A stretch of 64,000 nucleotides of DNA from Nemertoderma westbladi. Lineage: Eukaryota > Xenacoelomorpha > Nemertodermatida > Nemertodermatidae. The translations under genes and the position numbers were made by a program. Below the pieces are notes generated by a model, which searched no databases, was not told where the DNA came from, and saw only the letters and a list, made by a program, of their open reading frames with translations. Shown in pieces: positions 45,263 through 56,204 of this stretch. Position 1 is the stretch's first letter; every line of letters starts with the position of its first letter. The stretch is taken from contig JAUCBJ010000896.1 of the NCBI GenBank assembly GCA_032718475.1, positions 1-64,000 of the forward strand, given 5' to 3'.

Positions 45263-46151
45263 CGATCGATCGCGGGCTAGAAGATCCAGATTTTCCTTGG
45301 CTTCGGCTTCTATAGTGCTGTTGTTGCTGTCTGGAAATTTCTGACGTCACTATACTTACCTCGCCAATTTCGCTACGAATACTCACTAACGATTGGTCCA
45401 GTATTCCCGGTGCCGATTCGATTTGTACGGGCGAAGTTTCCCTCGTATATTCTGGCACGGTTTCCAAATCGCCGACGTCTTCGCCGCACATACGTAAGTG
45501 GTCCGTCAGATGTTTCAATTGTCCATCCAGTCGGTACAGTTCCTGTTCTTCCTTGGGCTGAAATAATTCGTCCGAAACTGACTCACCTAACAACTGGTCC
45601 GCTTGTTCCTGTTGTATCTGCCTAATCGTCGACTTAAACTGAATCAGTTTCTCTCTAGCGATCATTAGTTTCTCGAGGATTCTAAGTTGAGTATCCACGT
45701 CCTGTCTCTGTCTAGCTAGATCTTGTAGACCAATTAGATTATCTACGGACTTATGTACTCTACTTTGTACTCTAACCTGGAGGGTGTAGAACTCAAACCG
45801 AGACATCGGAGCGGTCAACTCGTCTAATATGCGTTGGCCTTCTCCAATACTCCTGGTAATATGCGCCATGTAGCCGCCGACGCTTCTAACCACACTCTCC
45901 TGGCTTCCTACTGAACTTACCATGTCCGTTTCCCTGTATCTAGGTTGCGGGACCGTTAGAAAGTCCTCGGTCCTGCCGTCGCCTCGTACTACGGCATCCG
46001 GTACTCCCGTTGGATGTACTGGTGACGCACACGGTGTAGGTTTGGTAGGCTCGCGAGTCTTCCCCTGTGGTTCTTCCGCTGCTGACTTATCTCCGTCACA
46101 TGAGTCATAGTTGGTAGGTGTATTCTTCGTATAGTCTTGTTTGTCACTCAT
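45249..46151 (-). CDS. BEL-1 Gag N-terminal part, first ORF
   Basis: 300 codons from an ATG at 46151, after the leader. The product is acidic to neutral and mostly helical, with long predicted coiled-coil-like stretches (LIGLQDLARQRQDVDTQLRI and following). It ends at a TGA inside a GATCGATCGATGAG stretch where the next ORF starts. Slippage of the GATC repeat by one unit would join the two frames. One 20-nt motif lies about 30 codons after the start. Confidence 0.7.
   Translation of the reverse strand: MSDKQDYTKNTPTNYDSCDGDKSAAEEPQGKTREPTKPTPCASPVHPTGVPDAVVRGDGRTEDFLTVPQPRYRETDMVSSVGSQESVVRSVGGYMAHITRSIGEGQRILDELTAPMSRFEFYTLQVRVQSRVHKSVDNLIGLQDLARQRQDVDTQLRILEKLMIAREKLIQFKSTIRQIQQEQADQLLGESVSDELFQPKEEQELYRLDGQLKHLTDHLRMCGEDVGDLETVPEYTRETSPVQIESAPGILDQSLVSIRSEIGEVSIVTSEISRQQQQHYRSRSQGKSGSSSPRSIDEIS
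46043..46062 (-). repeat. BEL-1 20-nt motif near the gag start
   Basis: Sense form GGAAGACTCGCGAGCCTACC, read as KTREPT. Confidence 0.88.
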
Positions 46152-46959
46152 TTCGGTAGTTGTAAGTCAAGTAAAGTGAGTGTCAAAGTATCGAATTTAC
46201 CGTATTTATATCTAACGGTACTAATTACAGTCATATAAAATTAGCCTACCGGCCGATTTTATAGCAAATGGATAAAATTAGCCTAGACGGCCAATTTTAC
46301 AGCAAATAAATGTCACGGTATAAGTATATAATAAAATTAGCCTAACGGCCAATTTTATAACAAATAAATCGGATAACGATATACGTTATCAAAATATAAA
46401 TTTAACACAAATAATACGGACTAATTCAGCAATAAACAAAGAAATCGTACGGAATGCATAAATACTTGAGACAGTGGAACCCACAATAATTTTAACTAAT
46501 ATGGTAATGCCTAACTGATTAATGCAACTTTTCAAACTCACCCACTCCAATAATTCTCCAGAAAAAACAGATTCCCAGATACAAACCGGACGTGAACCTT
46601 TCCGTTTCCAACGCTGCGGACGAAGTGCGATTTTCCCAACCAAAATTGTTGAGTTATCTATCTCCCAAACTCGTGAAACACGGTCTTGCTCCCGTTACAG
46701 TCTAGAAATGAGGTCTGAATCCTGAAAAACAAAAGAGTTAGGTTTTACTTTTACGAAAATTTTGTACCGGTACAATATGGTATTTAAACCCTTTTAAACA
46801 CCGGTATTCAATTCCAAAATGTTTTACACGCGGTTCAAATCAAATTTTATTTCAAAAAATTAGCACTTAGCTAATCAAATATAAATTTTTACCTCAAAAT
46901 ACAAAATTTTCAAATAACTTTAGTCCTACCGAACCGTAGTTCAGTAAAACATATTCCTA
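46152..46959 (-). other. BEL-1 5' leader
   Basis: Noncoding, about 0.8 kb between the gag ATG and the boundary shared with 24535. It holds three hairpin repeats (46234-46371). A primer-binding site should lie near 46930-46955, but none was recognised. Confidence 0.6.
46234..46371 (-). repeat. three hairpin repeats in the BEL-1 leader
   Basis: The unit AAAATTAGCC-TAAC-GGCCAATTTT recurs three times (about 46236, 46273, 46331). It folds as six plus three pairs with one mismatch. Confidence 0.75.
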
Positions 46960-48664
46960 CTATTGTGAAGAGACAGTAACAATACCTGCAATATCATACT
47001 ACAAAGTTTGTGAATCAAATCATAATCCGACCTTCTCACCAAAACAGTAAACTCCAAGTAAGCGAATATATTGCAGTATCGGTCTCTTATAACAGGTGAG
47101 GCAGAAAACAGTCTACGGACAGACAAACTTCGATAAAACAAAATCCCGCGCAGCGAATCCTAAAATCAGGCTGACTCACTGACGGACTAAGGGGCTCGTA
47201 TACTTTGCCGCGGTGTGATTTATATGGTTGGGCGAAAAGGACGCTAGCTAGGTGCAGAGATTTGGAGATATCTAACTAGCGGGCAAAGTGCAGTACGGAC
47301 AAAAGTTAATTTTATATATTTTGAGGTGTAAATAATTTCTAACGCGCGTGTGTTAATTCTGAACAGTCAAGATCAGTTTTGCTCCTTCATATATATAATT
47401 ACTGGGTACGGTGTGCATTTTACGAATATTCTAATTTTGTAACTTGTAGGTCCAATACTCACGAATGATAAGGCTCCTTCCCCTCTTGCGTATTTCCAGG
47501 ACTCAAATTCAGGCATAAGGTTAATACTACGCCCAGAATTCGGCAATTTTAATTTACCAGGTCCCTAATACTAAGAAGAAATGTGTTAGTTTACTACAGT
47601 AGGCGTACTGTTACTAATAGCTAGCCTGGCGTCCTATCTAGAATTTTGGTTACCTAGGTGGGCTTGGTAACTTCCTATCAGGATGTCGGCGGGGACACGG
47701 TAGATGTTAGTATATCCCTAATAGCCTCAATTTATTTTGCGCCTAGTCGTAAACTGCCCTACCGCCTGAACGGTACAATCCTAATTCAGGTGAAACACAG
47801 TAACTCTCCTGGCCTACAAGTTCTAATGCAATGGACACCGTTGTACTACAAATAGTCACAGACGCACCTGTACTTAGCAAGAGTTAGGCGTACAGTTTGC
47901 TGCACCCTACCAATGTGTATGCTTTGTACCGGTGTGCCTACGTCCTATCTGCGTACTAGTATCTCTGCCTGAGCTCTCCTCTCCTCTCCCCCGTAGGAAT
48001 ATGAAGGTCTACTGCGGTTTTTTCCTGAATCAAAACAGTACAGTCCCTAGATGTAATTTTAGGCGTACAGCGTGTCACTACCTCTACCTTCGATCTTTGG
48101 TCTTATACTTAGGTAGCAAGGCATCGAACGCTGTCTAACCTTTCAGGCGATGGGTGAATAACTGAGAGTGATATTGCGGGTTGTCTCCTGTCTACATTCC
48201 TTGGATGTTCCCGTTCATTGCTGCGGCCCGATGTTTAGCCAGCCATCCTGTCCCTCAGTTGAGTTCACCGTGGTGAAGCATAGTAAAACAGATAGAAAAG
48301 GGCAGATGTGACAAGTATTTCTAACTTTTATTACAAAATCAAACAATAACTATTATACAATAAACAGAATAGATTAAATCGCAAGACTGAGATGTAATAG
48401 TGATGTAGTGAATATTGAAGATTGAGATTGATAACTAATGAACGAAACTGCACCTTTTATACCAAATTTGTGCCGTAATCAATCGAGAAAATTCTCGATT
48501 GTTCTATGAGTTCTAACAGAATTTTAAAGATAGCCATTGGTCCAGCAAATATATAACTTGTACGACATTGGTTACAATCTAATAACTACAGTCTCATTGG
48601 TTAATCTTACTTCGAGCAAATGCAATTAATTTGTAGCGGTCAATTTAAATGAGTTGAAATTCTG

Positions 48665-48881
48665 CACAAAAAACAATTCGCACCTACTAGGATTCGAACT
48701 CAATACACACTACATATAATTTCCAACGCTCTACCGACTGAGCTACTGAACCACTTGACTAATCATCGTACAAATAGATATAGCAAATACAAATGAGGAC
48801 TTAATGTAATCTTTAGCAAAGTTAATTCGAATAAAATAAAAATTTTGAAAATCCACGGCGTTTAGAGAATATAATTCTATA
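48665..48881 (-). repeat. tRNA-derived SINE-like repeat, copy 2
   Basis: Duplicate of 26240-26456. Confidence 0.7.
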
Positions 48882-49176
48882 CCGCTCCATGAAAACAGGA
48901 TATTATAGTGCATAAAATATACGGTTTTCACCAATAATCAATCAAATTATAGAATACTTAGGGCGTACTTACATATTTACAAATTAAATTTCAAACAATA
49001 CTTCCTTTCTACATAATGATTCGATACAAAATAATTACAAATTCAAACTTTACATATTTAAGGCTTTACTAAGTAAGTACAATATAAATCTAAATTAAAT
49101 TCACCAATATAAATCTATTGCATCTCAATATTGCAAAATTCAAATAATTACAAATACAAATAAATGAAAATCATAA

Positions 49177-49196
49177 GAAAGGCTCGCGAGTCTTCC
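49177..49196 (-). repeat. BEL-1 20-nt motif, duplicated block
   Basis: Copy of 26752-26771. Confidence 0.85.
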
Positions 49197-49373
49197 ATCT
49201 ACTATTGCATCTCAAATATTGCATAAATTCAAATAATTACAAATACTTTTGTGCCTAAATATAGATTGCATAAGTTCGGAATAATTACAAATATGAGTCT
49301 TTCTAAGTACAAAACTTTCTAACTATAAAACTTTCTAAATAGAAAATATAATGCTTTACAAATGAAACTATAA

Positions 49374-49393
49374 GAAAGGCCCACGAGTCTTCC
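49374..49393 (-). repeat. BEL-1 20-nt motif, duplicated block
   Basis: Copy of 26949-26968. Confidence 0.8.
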
Positions 49394-49628
49394 ATCTACT
49401 CTTACTTTCTATCTCACTGTAAATACAAATACTGCTTATAAGATATATATTGCATAGTATTCGGAACAATATAAATTGCATAAGTTCGGAATAATCACAA
49501 ATATAAAATATAAATCTTGCAAAATACAAATTCTTACTAAATATAAATCTTACTAAATACGAGTTCTTCCAGAATACAAAACTTACTAAATATAAAACAT
49601 ATAATTCAAATAAATCACAAATTCACAA

Positions 49629-49648
49629 GAAAGGCTCACGAGTCTTCC
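49629..49648 (-). repeat. BEL-1 20-nt motif, duplicated block
   Basis: Copy of 27204-27223. Confidence 0.85.
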
Positions 49649-49668
49649 GTCCACCCTTGCCCTCCCTT

Positions 49669-51136
49669 TTATTGCTTAGTAGATCGAGCCCTGCCTCGTC
49701 CTCGAAAACTGCGCACAGGTGACTTTGCTCGCGATATGGGACTCGTGGGGCGAGTCACTGGTTTTGTTTGGACGTTGGGAGACGGTGCGCCCGTTTCCTC
49801 ACAAATTCGTCTATTTGGTATCCCGAAACCTCTACCGATTCCTCGTGACCGATCAGTTGTCACTACAGTTGGTAAAACGTCTGGGAACGCGCGGGAAGCG
49901 GACGACGCAGACCCAAGAGTAGCTTGCACCCCCTTTTGATCAGCTGGTGTATGTCCCGATCCTCCTGTTGGTTCTCTAGGAAGCGATACCGTATCCCGAG
50001 TAATTCGAATAGTCGGCTCGACTCCCTTGCGTTCTTGTATATTAATAGACTTCTTTAATTGTTGGCTAACTTTCTGGACCCTTATGATCCTACCCTGCCC
50101 GTCCTCCCGAGGGTGACGTGCAGACGGCGCAACCAGAGTGGCTGGTATATTTGTCGCCTCTAGGATCTCCTCTTCCTCGAATACGCTCGCTCGTATACGC
50201 CTATGATAGAACGCGGCTCGGTACGCCCATGCGACGGTTAACCAAGCTCCTTTATTCCGCTTTTCAGTTCGGAAACGATCAAATTCACCATACGTGATAC
50301 GATTTACGACTTTCTGAAAATTCCACGTGTTCTTTTTGTCCGGGTGAATCTGTAATAGATACTCGCGCACCACTCGGAATCCACTGTCGTGAGGCAAGAT
50401 GTCGACTACCTTGATAAGTTCGTCATATTGGGGCATAGCGGAGATGTATCCTTCCGACATCATCGTTTGGGGATTTACCGCCCAAAATCCAAGATGCGCC
50501 CTCATCGGAAATCGTCTTCTTTGTGCCGATACATGTTCATCGGCTAAATCTTCCCACTCATCGAACAGTTTTCTCACGAGTTTTACAGATTCGTGTTCAT
50601 AAGGTATGTCTCTTAGTTGGCATTCAGATGCTCGATGCCCTTTTATATTGCAATAAGTACATTGAGCCATAAATCTCCAGCAAGTATAAAAGGTATGAGA
50701 CCCTTGATCTCCACACCATCCACAGATTAGTTGAGTCGTAGTAATGTGCTTTCCACTGCACTTTGTCATATGATGTCCAGCGACGCCACATTTACAACAC
50801 ATCGTATTGGCAGGGTACCACACTCGTTCATATATAAGATCTCCAATTGGTCGAGCGCTTCCTCCCACACTATAATCATAATCATCTGGATCTATGGGTT
50901 GGTGTTTCTGAAGGTTGTATACAAACTACAGCATCTGTTGCTTCAAGTTGTCGAATCTCCGTCTGAGATTTCTTCGGGAGGTTCCTTTCAATCTCAGGAA
51001 GTTCCTCTAAAGGATCGTCAGTGATCGTAGTCGTTACTTCGAAATCATCACCAAGGTGACCGATAGGCGCGCGCGTCTGCCGTGATTCATCCATAACCTC
51101 CACGATACGTTCTCCTTCATAGGGTAACAATGTAAA
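49669..51136 (-). pseudogene. BEL-1 ORF3, 3' part, second copy
   Basis: Same protein as 27244-28713. The third knuckle (CTYCNIKGHRASEC) is uninterrupted here, but a 2-bp deletion at about 50903 breaks the frame between the upstream piece (51130-50882) and the knuckle-bearing piece (50868-49669). The Gypsy LTR starts at 51137 in the same position as in copy 1. Confidence 0.75.
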
Positions 51137-51783
51137 TGTTAGGGTTATGATTGATGGTGTTATGCGGGACTGATATACTGTATGTATATAGGTAGGAGGA
51201 TTCCAAGGAGATACCGGTTACTACCTAGGTCAGTACGGCAGGAGGTAGAGATAGATAGATTCAGTACAGCAGTACATTGTATTCGTCCGTCCTGCTTTAC
51301 TTTATGCCGTCATACCATCAGTATGGGACTGCAGGTTTATAGGAATATATAGATATATATGATCATCACTTATCTTTATTATATCTTCACGTTTACCTTG
51401 GGAACTAACAAATGGCGCTGCGAGTTGAAAGAAACCTATGGGCCTTGATACTGACTAACTGGACTACAGACCAGGGCCACGCATTGCTGCTTTGATTAGG
51501 CCTATTGATTTGATACTACATCAGCAGGACGGTAATTGCAACTACAGAACTACTGACCAAATTGCTACATCAGTACAGACCGGTACGGATCAACCGTACT
51601 GAGGTCACTGCTACAGCTTTTACATACGTACCGTCTCACCGTCGGTTGCTACCGCCACAACCAGACAACGATTACCGTTGCTTTCAAAACTTCTACCTAC
51701 CATTCCAACCAGCCTAGACCGTACATTCCTGCATTCGTTTTTTCTTACACCGGTATTACAAACCGGGCTGGCAGGTGGGAAAT
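51137..51783 (+). mobile_element. Gypsy 5' fragment (LTR 51137-51410 plus leader)
   Basis: Identical in position and nearly in sequence to 28714-29362, including the GTAAA at 51132-51136. The rest of the element is absent. Confidence 0.92.
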
Positions 51784-51804
51784 AGTAATAGTAATAGGAA
51801 AACA

Positions 51805-52010
51805 ATTTGCACCTACTAGGATTCGAACTCAATACACACTACATATAATTTCCAACGCTCTACCGACTGAGCTACTGAACCACTTGACTAATCATCGTAC
51901 AAATAGATATAGCAAATACAAATGAGGACTTAATGTAATCTTTAGCAAAGTTAATTCGAATAAAATAAAAATTTTGAAAATCCACAGCGTTTAGAGAATA
52001 TAATTCTATA
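51805..52010 (-). repeat. tRNA-derived SINE-like repeat, copy 3
   Basis: Same ~210-bp unit as 26240-26456 with few differences. It lies between the broken duplication end and the minisatellite. Confidence 0.75.
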
Positions 52011-52409
52011 AGAGACGTGACCCCGCGCCCGTGTAGAACCATGACCTTGCGCCCGTGTGGAGAAATGACCCCGCGCCCGGGTAGAGACGTGACACATCAC
52101 CCCGTGTAGAAGCGTGACCCTGCGCCCGTGTAGAGCTGTGATCCCGCGCCCAGGTAGAGACGTGACACATCACCCCATGCCCATGTAGAAGCGTGACCCC
52201 GCGCCCATGTAGAAGCGTGACCCCGCACCCGTGTAGAGACGTGACCCCGCACCTGGGTAGAGACGTGACACATCACCCCGTGCCCGTCTAGAAGCGTGAC
52301 CCGGCGCCCGTGTAGAAGCGTGACCCCACGCCCGTATAGAGACGTGACCCCGGGCTCGGGTAGAGACGTGACACATCACCTCGTGTAGAAGCGTGACCCC
52401 GCGCCCGGA
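52011..52409. repeat. 24/31-bp GC-rich minisatellite, third block
   Basis: Same units as 22317-24535. Confidence 0.92.
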
Positions 52410-52495
52410 TTTGGAGTGTTGTAATTTAGTAACCTTTAATTTTATTATTCTTTTTTCACTGTTCAGTGACGCCCCTGTCTGTAACTGGTAGGCAG

Positions 52496-52790
52496 TCTGT
52501 TGGTAACTGGAAGCCAGGCGGCAGCAGTCTTTCTGTGAAAGTTAATCATAAGAATGTAATTTAAAGTGATAACTAACACACAGTGGTATCTATACTAAGG
52601 TTAGTTACTAATAATTGTTCTATAAAGGTCTTAATACTTGCCGCCTTTGATTGCCTTTATGAGACTTTATTGATTGCATAAGCTCTCTGCTCTCAGCTCT
52701 TTTCCTTTCGGCTGTAAATCCAAAAGGCGTCTGCGGCATAGAAGGGAAGTTTTACCTTATAAAGTGTGGGTTGGATGTTTCCTTAAACCC
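52496..52790. repeat. dispersed repeat, copy 2
   Basis: Diverged copy of 19690-19996. Confidence 0.75.
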
Positions 52791-52880
52791 CGGTTTATAC
52801 ACTCAAAAAAATTTATTGTTCTCCAAACTGCCAAAAACATTATCAGTACGACAACATAATCTATTTAAAAAATATAAGAA

Positions 52881-53425
52881 TGTGATGGGATCCACGAAGG
52901 ATCCCGATTTATCCGTTTGTCAATTTACGCGTCCCCGCCGTGTGTGAAAGGTAAAAGAGTTTGCGTTGTTCGTTGTATATAATTTCCGGGTATAGATAGG
53001 TATAGATAATGTGTTATAGTATAGAGTATCTAAATGTTGGTATATGGAAGGCGGGAAACGGTAATTGAAGTCCCGGTACTTCCCTAGCTAAACTATCCCA
53101 ACTAACACCAATAACATACTGAGATAACTGAACTGAATGATTGCTGATACCTAATAATATATTGCACGGTTTGGCCTTGCTACAGTAAATAGCCGATGCT
53201 TCCCCCCTGATTGGCTAATATCCTTGTTGGCGCCCTTTGGAGTGTTCCCGTTCACTCCAGCTATTCTCCCTCTGTTAGGGGTTTGGCCCCTGACCCTCAT
53301 TGTGCGTCTCTCCTTCCCACTTTGTTGGGGTGACACGAGTTATTGATTATCCAATCTCGTGGCCCCCAATATTGCTTAATGATTGACTTTATGGGTTCGT
53401 GTTAGCGGAATTGAATAAGCTAACA
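52881..53425 (-). repeat. BEL-2 outer element 3' LTR
   Basis: 545 bp, about the same length as and similar to the LTRs at 55620-56166 and 61833-62379. TG...CA ends (sense TGTTAGC start). A G-rich purine tract lies just upstream in sense direction. The left flank AAGAA (52876-52880) would be its target duplication; the partner is outside the window. Confidence 0.88.
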
Positions 53426-53463
53426 CTCCCCCCCATGCTATCTTCCCGGTGAGAAGATAGCAT
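53426..53463 (-). other. BEL-2 polypurine tract and adjacent hairpin
   Basis: Sense GGGGGGGAG abuts the LTR. Beside it, ATGCTATCTTC/GAAGATAGCAT (53435-53463) forms a perfect 11-bp stem with loop CCGGTGA. The same pair occurs at 56167-56204. Confidence 0.8.
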
Positions 53464-54162
53464 CCACCTTTAAGTGCGCTACAATTCCGCTGGACCCCGA
53501 TCTAGTATCGGGTGTGGGGTGGAACTATTTTCTCTCAGAGCCGGCTTTCCAGGCCGCTCCCTATGGGTATGATATCGCTACCCGGGTTCGCCTGGCATCC
53601 CATGTCGGGCTGATTGTGCGCTCCTCTCACACGACTTTTGTTTCCCCAACACTTTCGCCACTTTGACTCCACTCCGTTCTCACCCTGACTCTCTTCTACT
53701 CCTCTTCTCTCTCACTCTAACTCTCGGACTTCCCTGTCCCTCACTCAGCCTCTTATCCTCCCCCCCCACACTTGAATTGCATCCGCGCTCTCTCCGCACA
53801 CCGCACTATCACCTTTACTCGACCCCTCTTTGACCTCCTTATCCTTTCTGACGAGTCCCACCCCCCTCCTGTGCTGTCGCACTCAAGAAGTGTGAAATCG
53901 TCTGGTGTCTCGTCCATAGTGCCATAGTCAGTTAGCCCCCCAGTCCCAGTAGCTAATTGAGAAAGGTTGTATGACTATAGTACTTACTTCGAATGTATAT
54001 TTCATGACTAAACTACTGATTACTACGTACGTACATACAAATTGCACTTATTTAATTATTTGCATCATTTTGAATTTGTACTTAATAGTTCGTACTTCCC
54101 ACGTGGCGCCTTCCAGGCGTACCACGTCCAAGTCTCAGTTTCTCTCTCCCAGCCCTGGGAAC
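53464..54162 (-). other. BEL-2 3' noncoding region
   Basis: GC-rich and pyrimidine-rich on the plus strand. Its first part matches 56205-56370 in Element A. No gene. Confidence 0.7.
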
Positions 54163-55619
54163 CTATTTGTCCCTCCTGAGATAGTTCCCTCTGGCGTCCT
54201 CCTCCCTGGGTCGTTTCTTGGTCACTACCGCTCCTCTGGGATCCGCTTTCTGCCTTCGGACTTTCGCCGCCACCTCCCTACTGATCCCGGTCATTGGCTC
54301 CTTGGGCGCTGGTGTTATCAGTGCCCGATATCGCTTCGCCGGTGGCCCCTCCGAGTGGCCCTGTTGTCTCCCCCTGGTGGCGTCCCATAAGATCATCTTC
54401 ATTGCCTGCGGCACGTGCTCCGCCAAGAAATCCCTAAACTCCCCTCGGTTCTGTGGTGTCCACCTGTCCAAATACCTTTGTGTATTTATTACCCCGGCAT
54501 ACGACGCCGCCGTCGCTACCTCTTGATAGGTAAACGGTAGCCTCCTCTTTATGATCTCCAAGTGAGCCTCCTGGTTGATTAGGAAGAAACCCCAATTAAA
54601 CTCCTGGGCCTTCATGCGTTGCCGCGTCATGGCCCCGACGTCGGCCCATTCTTCGAAGATCCTGAACTTCTCCTCATCGTCCATCCAGTCGCACTGGTGT
54701 CCGTAGTGTCCCCAAAAGTTACACTTCGGACATCGGTTATGCAACCGTGGACACGCCCAATCCTGTGGCTCGACTCGCGGCAGTAGAGACAACTAGTCCC
54801 TTTCTGGAATCGGTACAGGCAGCTCATTTCCTGGTGGGTCTGTCTCCCACAGTAGTCACAGCCGAGCACCAATGTCTCCCGCCCCACGTCGTCTTTCGTC
54901 CCAAGCGATCTCCGCGGTCTGTGGAGTCGCTGATAGGCAAACTTCTGGACGTTAGCGTCCCTGTCTACGTCGATTTCCTCACCCCTCCCGGGCATTGTCT
55001 CCCCGAATACTACTCGTGGTGCCGTCCCCGGTTGATCGCCCAACCTGATAGTGCTCCCCGCGAAATCCATCGCCGGTCCCTCGTGCACCCAGGCCCGCTT
55101 GCCGGGTTTGTCCCAGAAGGCTCTTGCCCCACTGGCCGTCACCACCCTCCCGCCAACCCAGTCCGTGTCCGAGTGGCCTATCCTCTCGATGGGTGGCATC
55201 TCTCTGAACTCGTCGTCGTCCTCGTCCTCCTCTCGCAGTGGTTCCAACCCCGGTATCCTGGTGGACCCACTATGTCCCTTCCCGCCTTGGTTCTTGCCCG
55301 TAACTCTCCATTCCTCAAGCTCCCCTAGCTTCCTTTGCGGTTGATCGCCCTCGGCGCCTGCTGGTATGGGCATCGCTTGCAATCCCGACGTCGACTGTTT
55401 CGGTGATCCCACCGTCCACCCCAGTTCTTTCCCTAGAGACTCCCCCGAACTCCCTGACGAAGTCCAACGAAGTACGTCTAAGGCCATTTGTTCCTCGAAG
55501 CCGTAGCTCTGCGCCCTAGCTTCCTCCTCCCTCTCTTCTGCTTCTCTCCTCTCCCACAAGTTTGCCTGCCATCTCGAACTCTGCCCGATCGCTCACCCGT
55601 AGGTGGTGCCTTGCCAAGG
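54163..55619 (-). pseudogene. BEL-2 ORF3-like triple zinc-knuckle gene, interrupted
   Basis: Two overlapping frames (55559-54627 and 54792-54163) make one protein with a one-base shift inside the middle knuckle near 54775. Allowing for that, three C-x2-C-x4-H-x4-C knuckles are present. Six residues separate the second and third, as in BEL-1 ORF3 and at 1-1253. An EEW-containing helix follows, then a basic tail (KKRPREEDARGNYLRRDK). The N-terminal part is Glu/Gly-rich. The 5' end is cut at 55619 by Element A, and an earlier TGA lies near 55583. The first residue reported by the frame is a TTG, so the true start is unknown. Function is inferred only as nucleic-acid binding. Confidence 0.7.
55615..55619. 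other. target-site duplication of Element A, left
   Basis: CAAGG, repeated at 62380-62384. Confidence 0.92.
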
Positions 55620-56166
55620 TGTGACGGGATCTACGGATCCCGGTTTATCCGTTGGGTTTTCTATCTACGCGTCCCCGCCGTGTGTGAAAGGTAAAAGAGT
55701 TCTGATGTTCGGTTATATGTATAAGGTATAATATAGTTGATATATAGGCTTTAGTATAGTATGGCACAGTTACCGGTAGATAAGTATGATGGCAGTAGCG
55801 GACGGTGATAGAAGTCACCGTTCCACCCTACTGAACTAACTGAGTAAACTGAGTGAATGATTGCTGTACAGGTAATATATACTGCACGGGTTTGGCCGTT
55901 ACAGTACTTAGTCGATGCTGTCCCCCCATTGGCTAATATCCCTGTTGGCACCCTTTGCCCCCCTCTGAAGTGCTTCCCTTCGCCCTTGCTGTTCTCTCTT
56001 GGTTAGGGGTTTGGCCCCTGACCCTTATTGTGTGTGTCTCCTTTGGGGCCTGTTGTCCCCGTTTACTGGGGTGACACGAGGTTGATTGGTAATCAACCTC
56101 GTGCTCCCAATATTGCTTAATGGCTCACTCTATGGGTTTGTGTTAGCGGAATTGGATAAGCTAACA
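55620..56166 (-). repeat. Element A 3' LTR
   Basis: 547 bp, near-identical to 61833-62379. It contains a perfect 13-bp hairpin CACGAGGTTGATT/AATCAACCTCGTG with loop GGT (56075-56103), and terminal hairpins at both ends. Confidence 0.93.
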
Positions 56167-56204
56167 CTCCCCCCCATGCTATCTTCCCGGTGAGAAGATA
56201 GCAT
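56167..56204 (-). other. Element A polypurine tract and adjacent hairpin
   Basis: Sense GGGGGGGAG, then the 11-bp stem at 56176-56204, identical to that at 53435-53463. Confidence 0.8.

Larger units (their letters stand above)
46960..51783. repeat. 4.8-kb duplicated block, copy 2
   Basis: Copy of 24535-29362. Next to the BEL-1 leader it probably supplies the 5' LTR of BEL-1, while its far part is the 3' end of a second BEL-1 element. This fits two tandem elements sharing one LTR. It ends abruptly at 51783 inside Gypsy leader sequence. Confidence 0.9.

Noticed and set aside
26752-46062. The 20-nt motif as a cloning or adapter artefact
   Set aside because: Copies have diverged, fall inside intact reading frames, and are confined to one element family on one strand.
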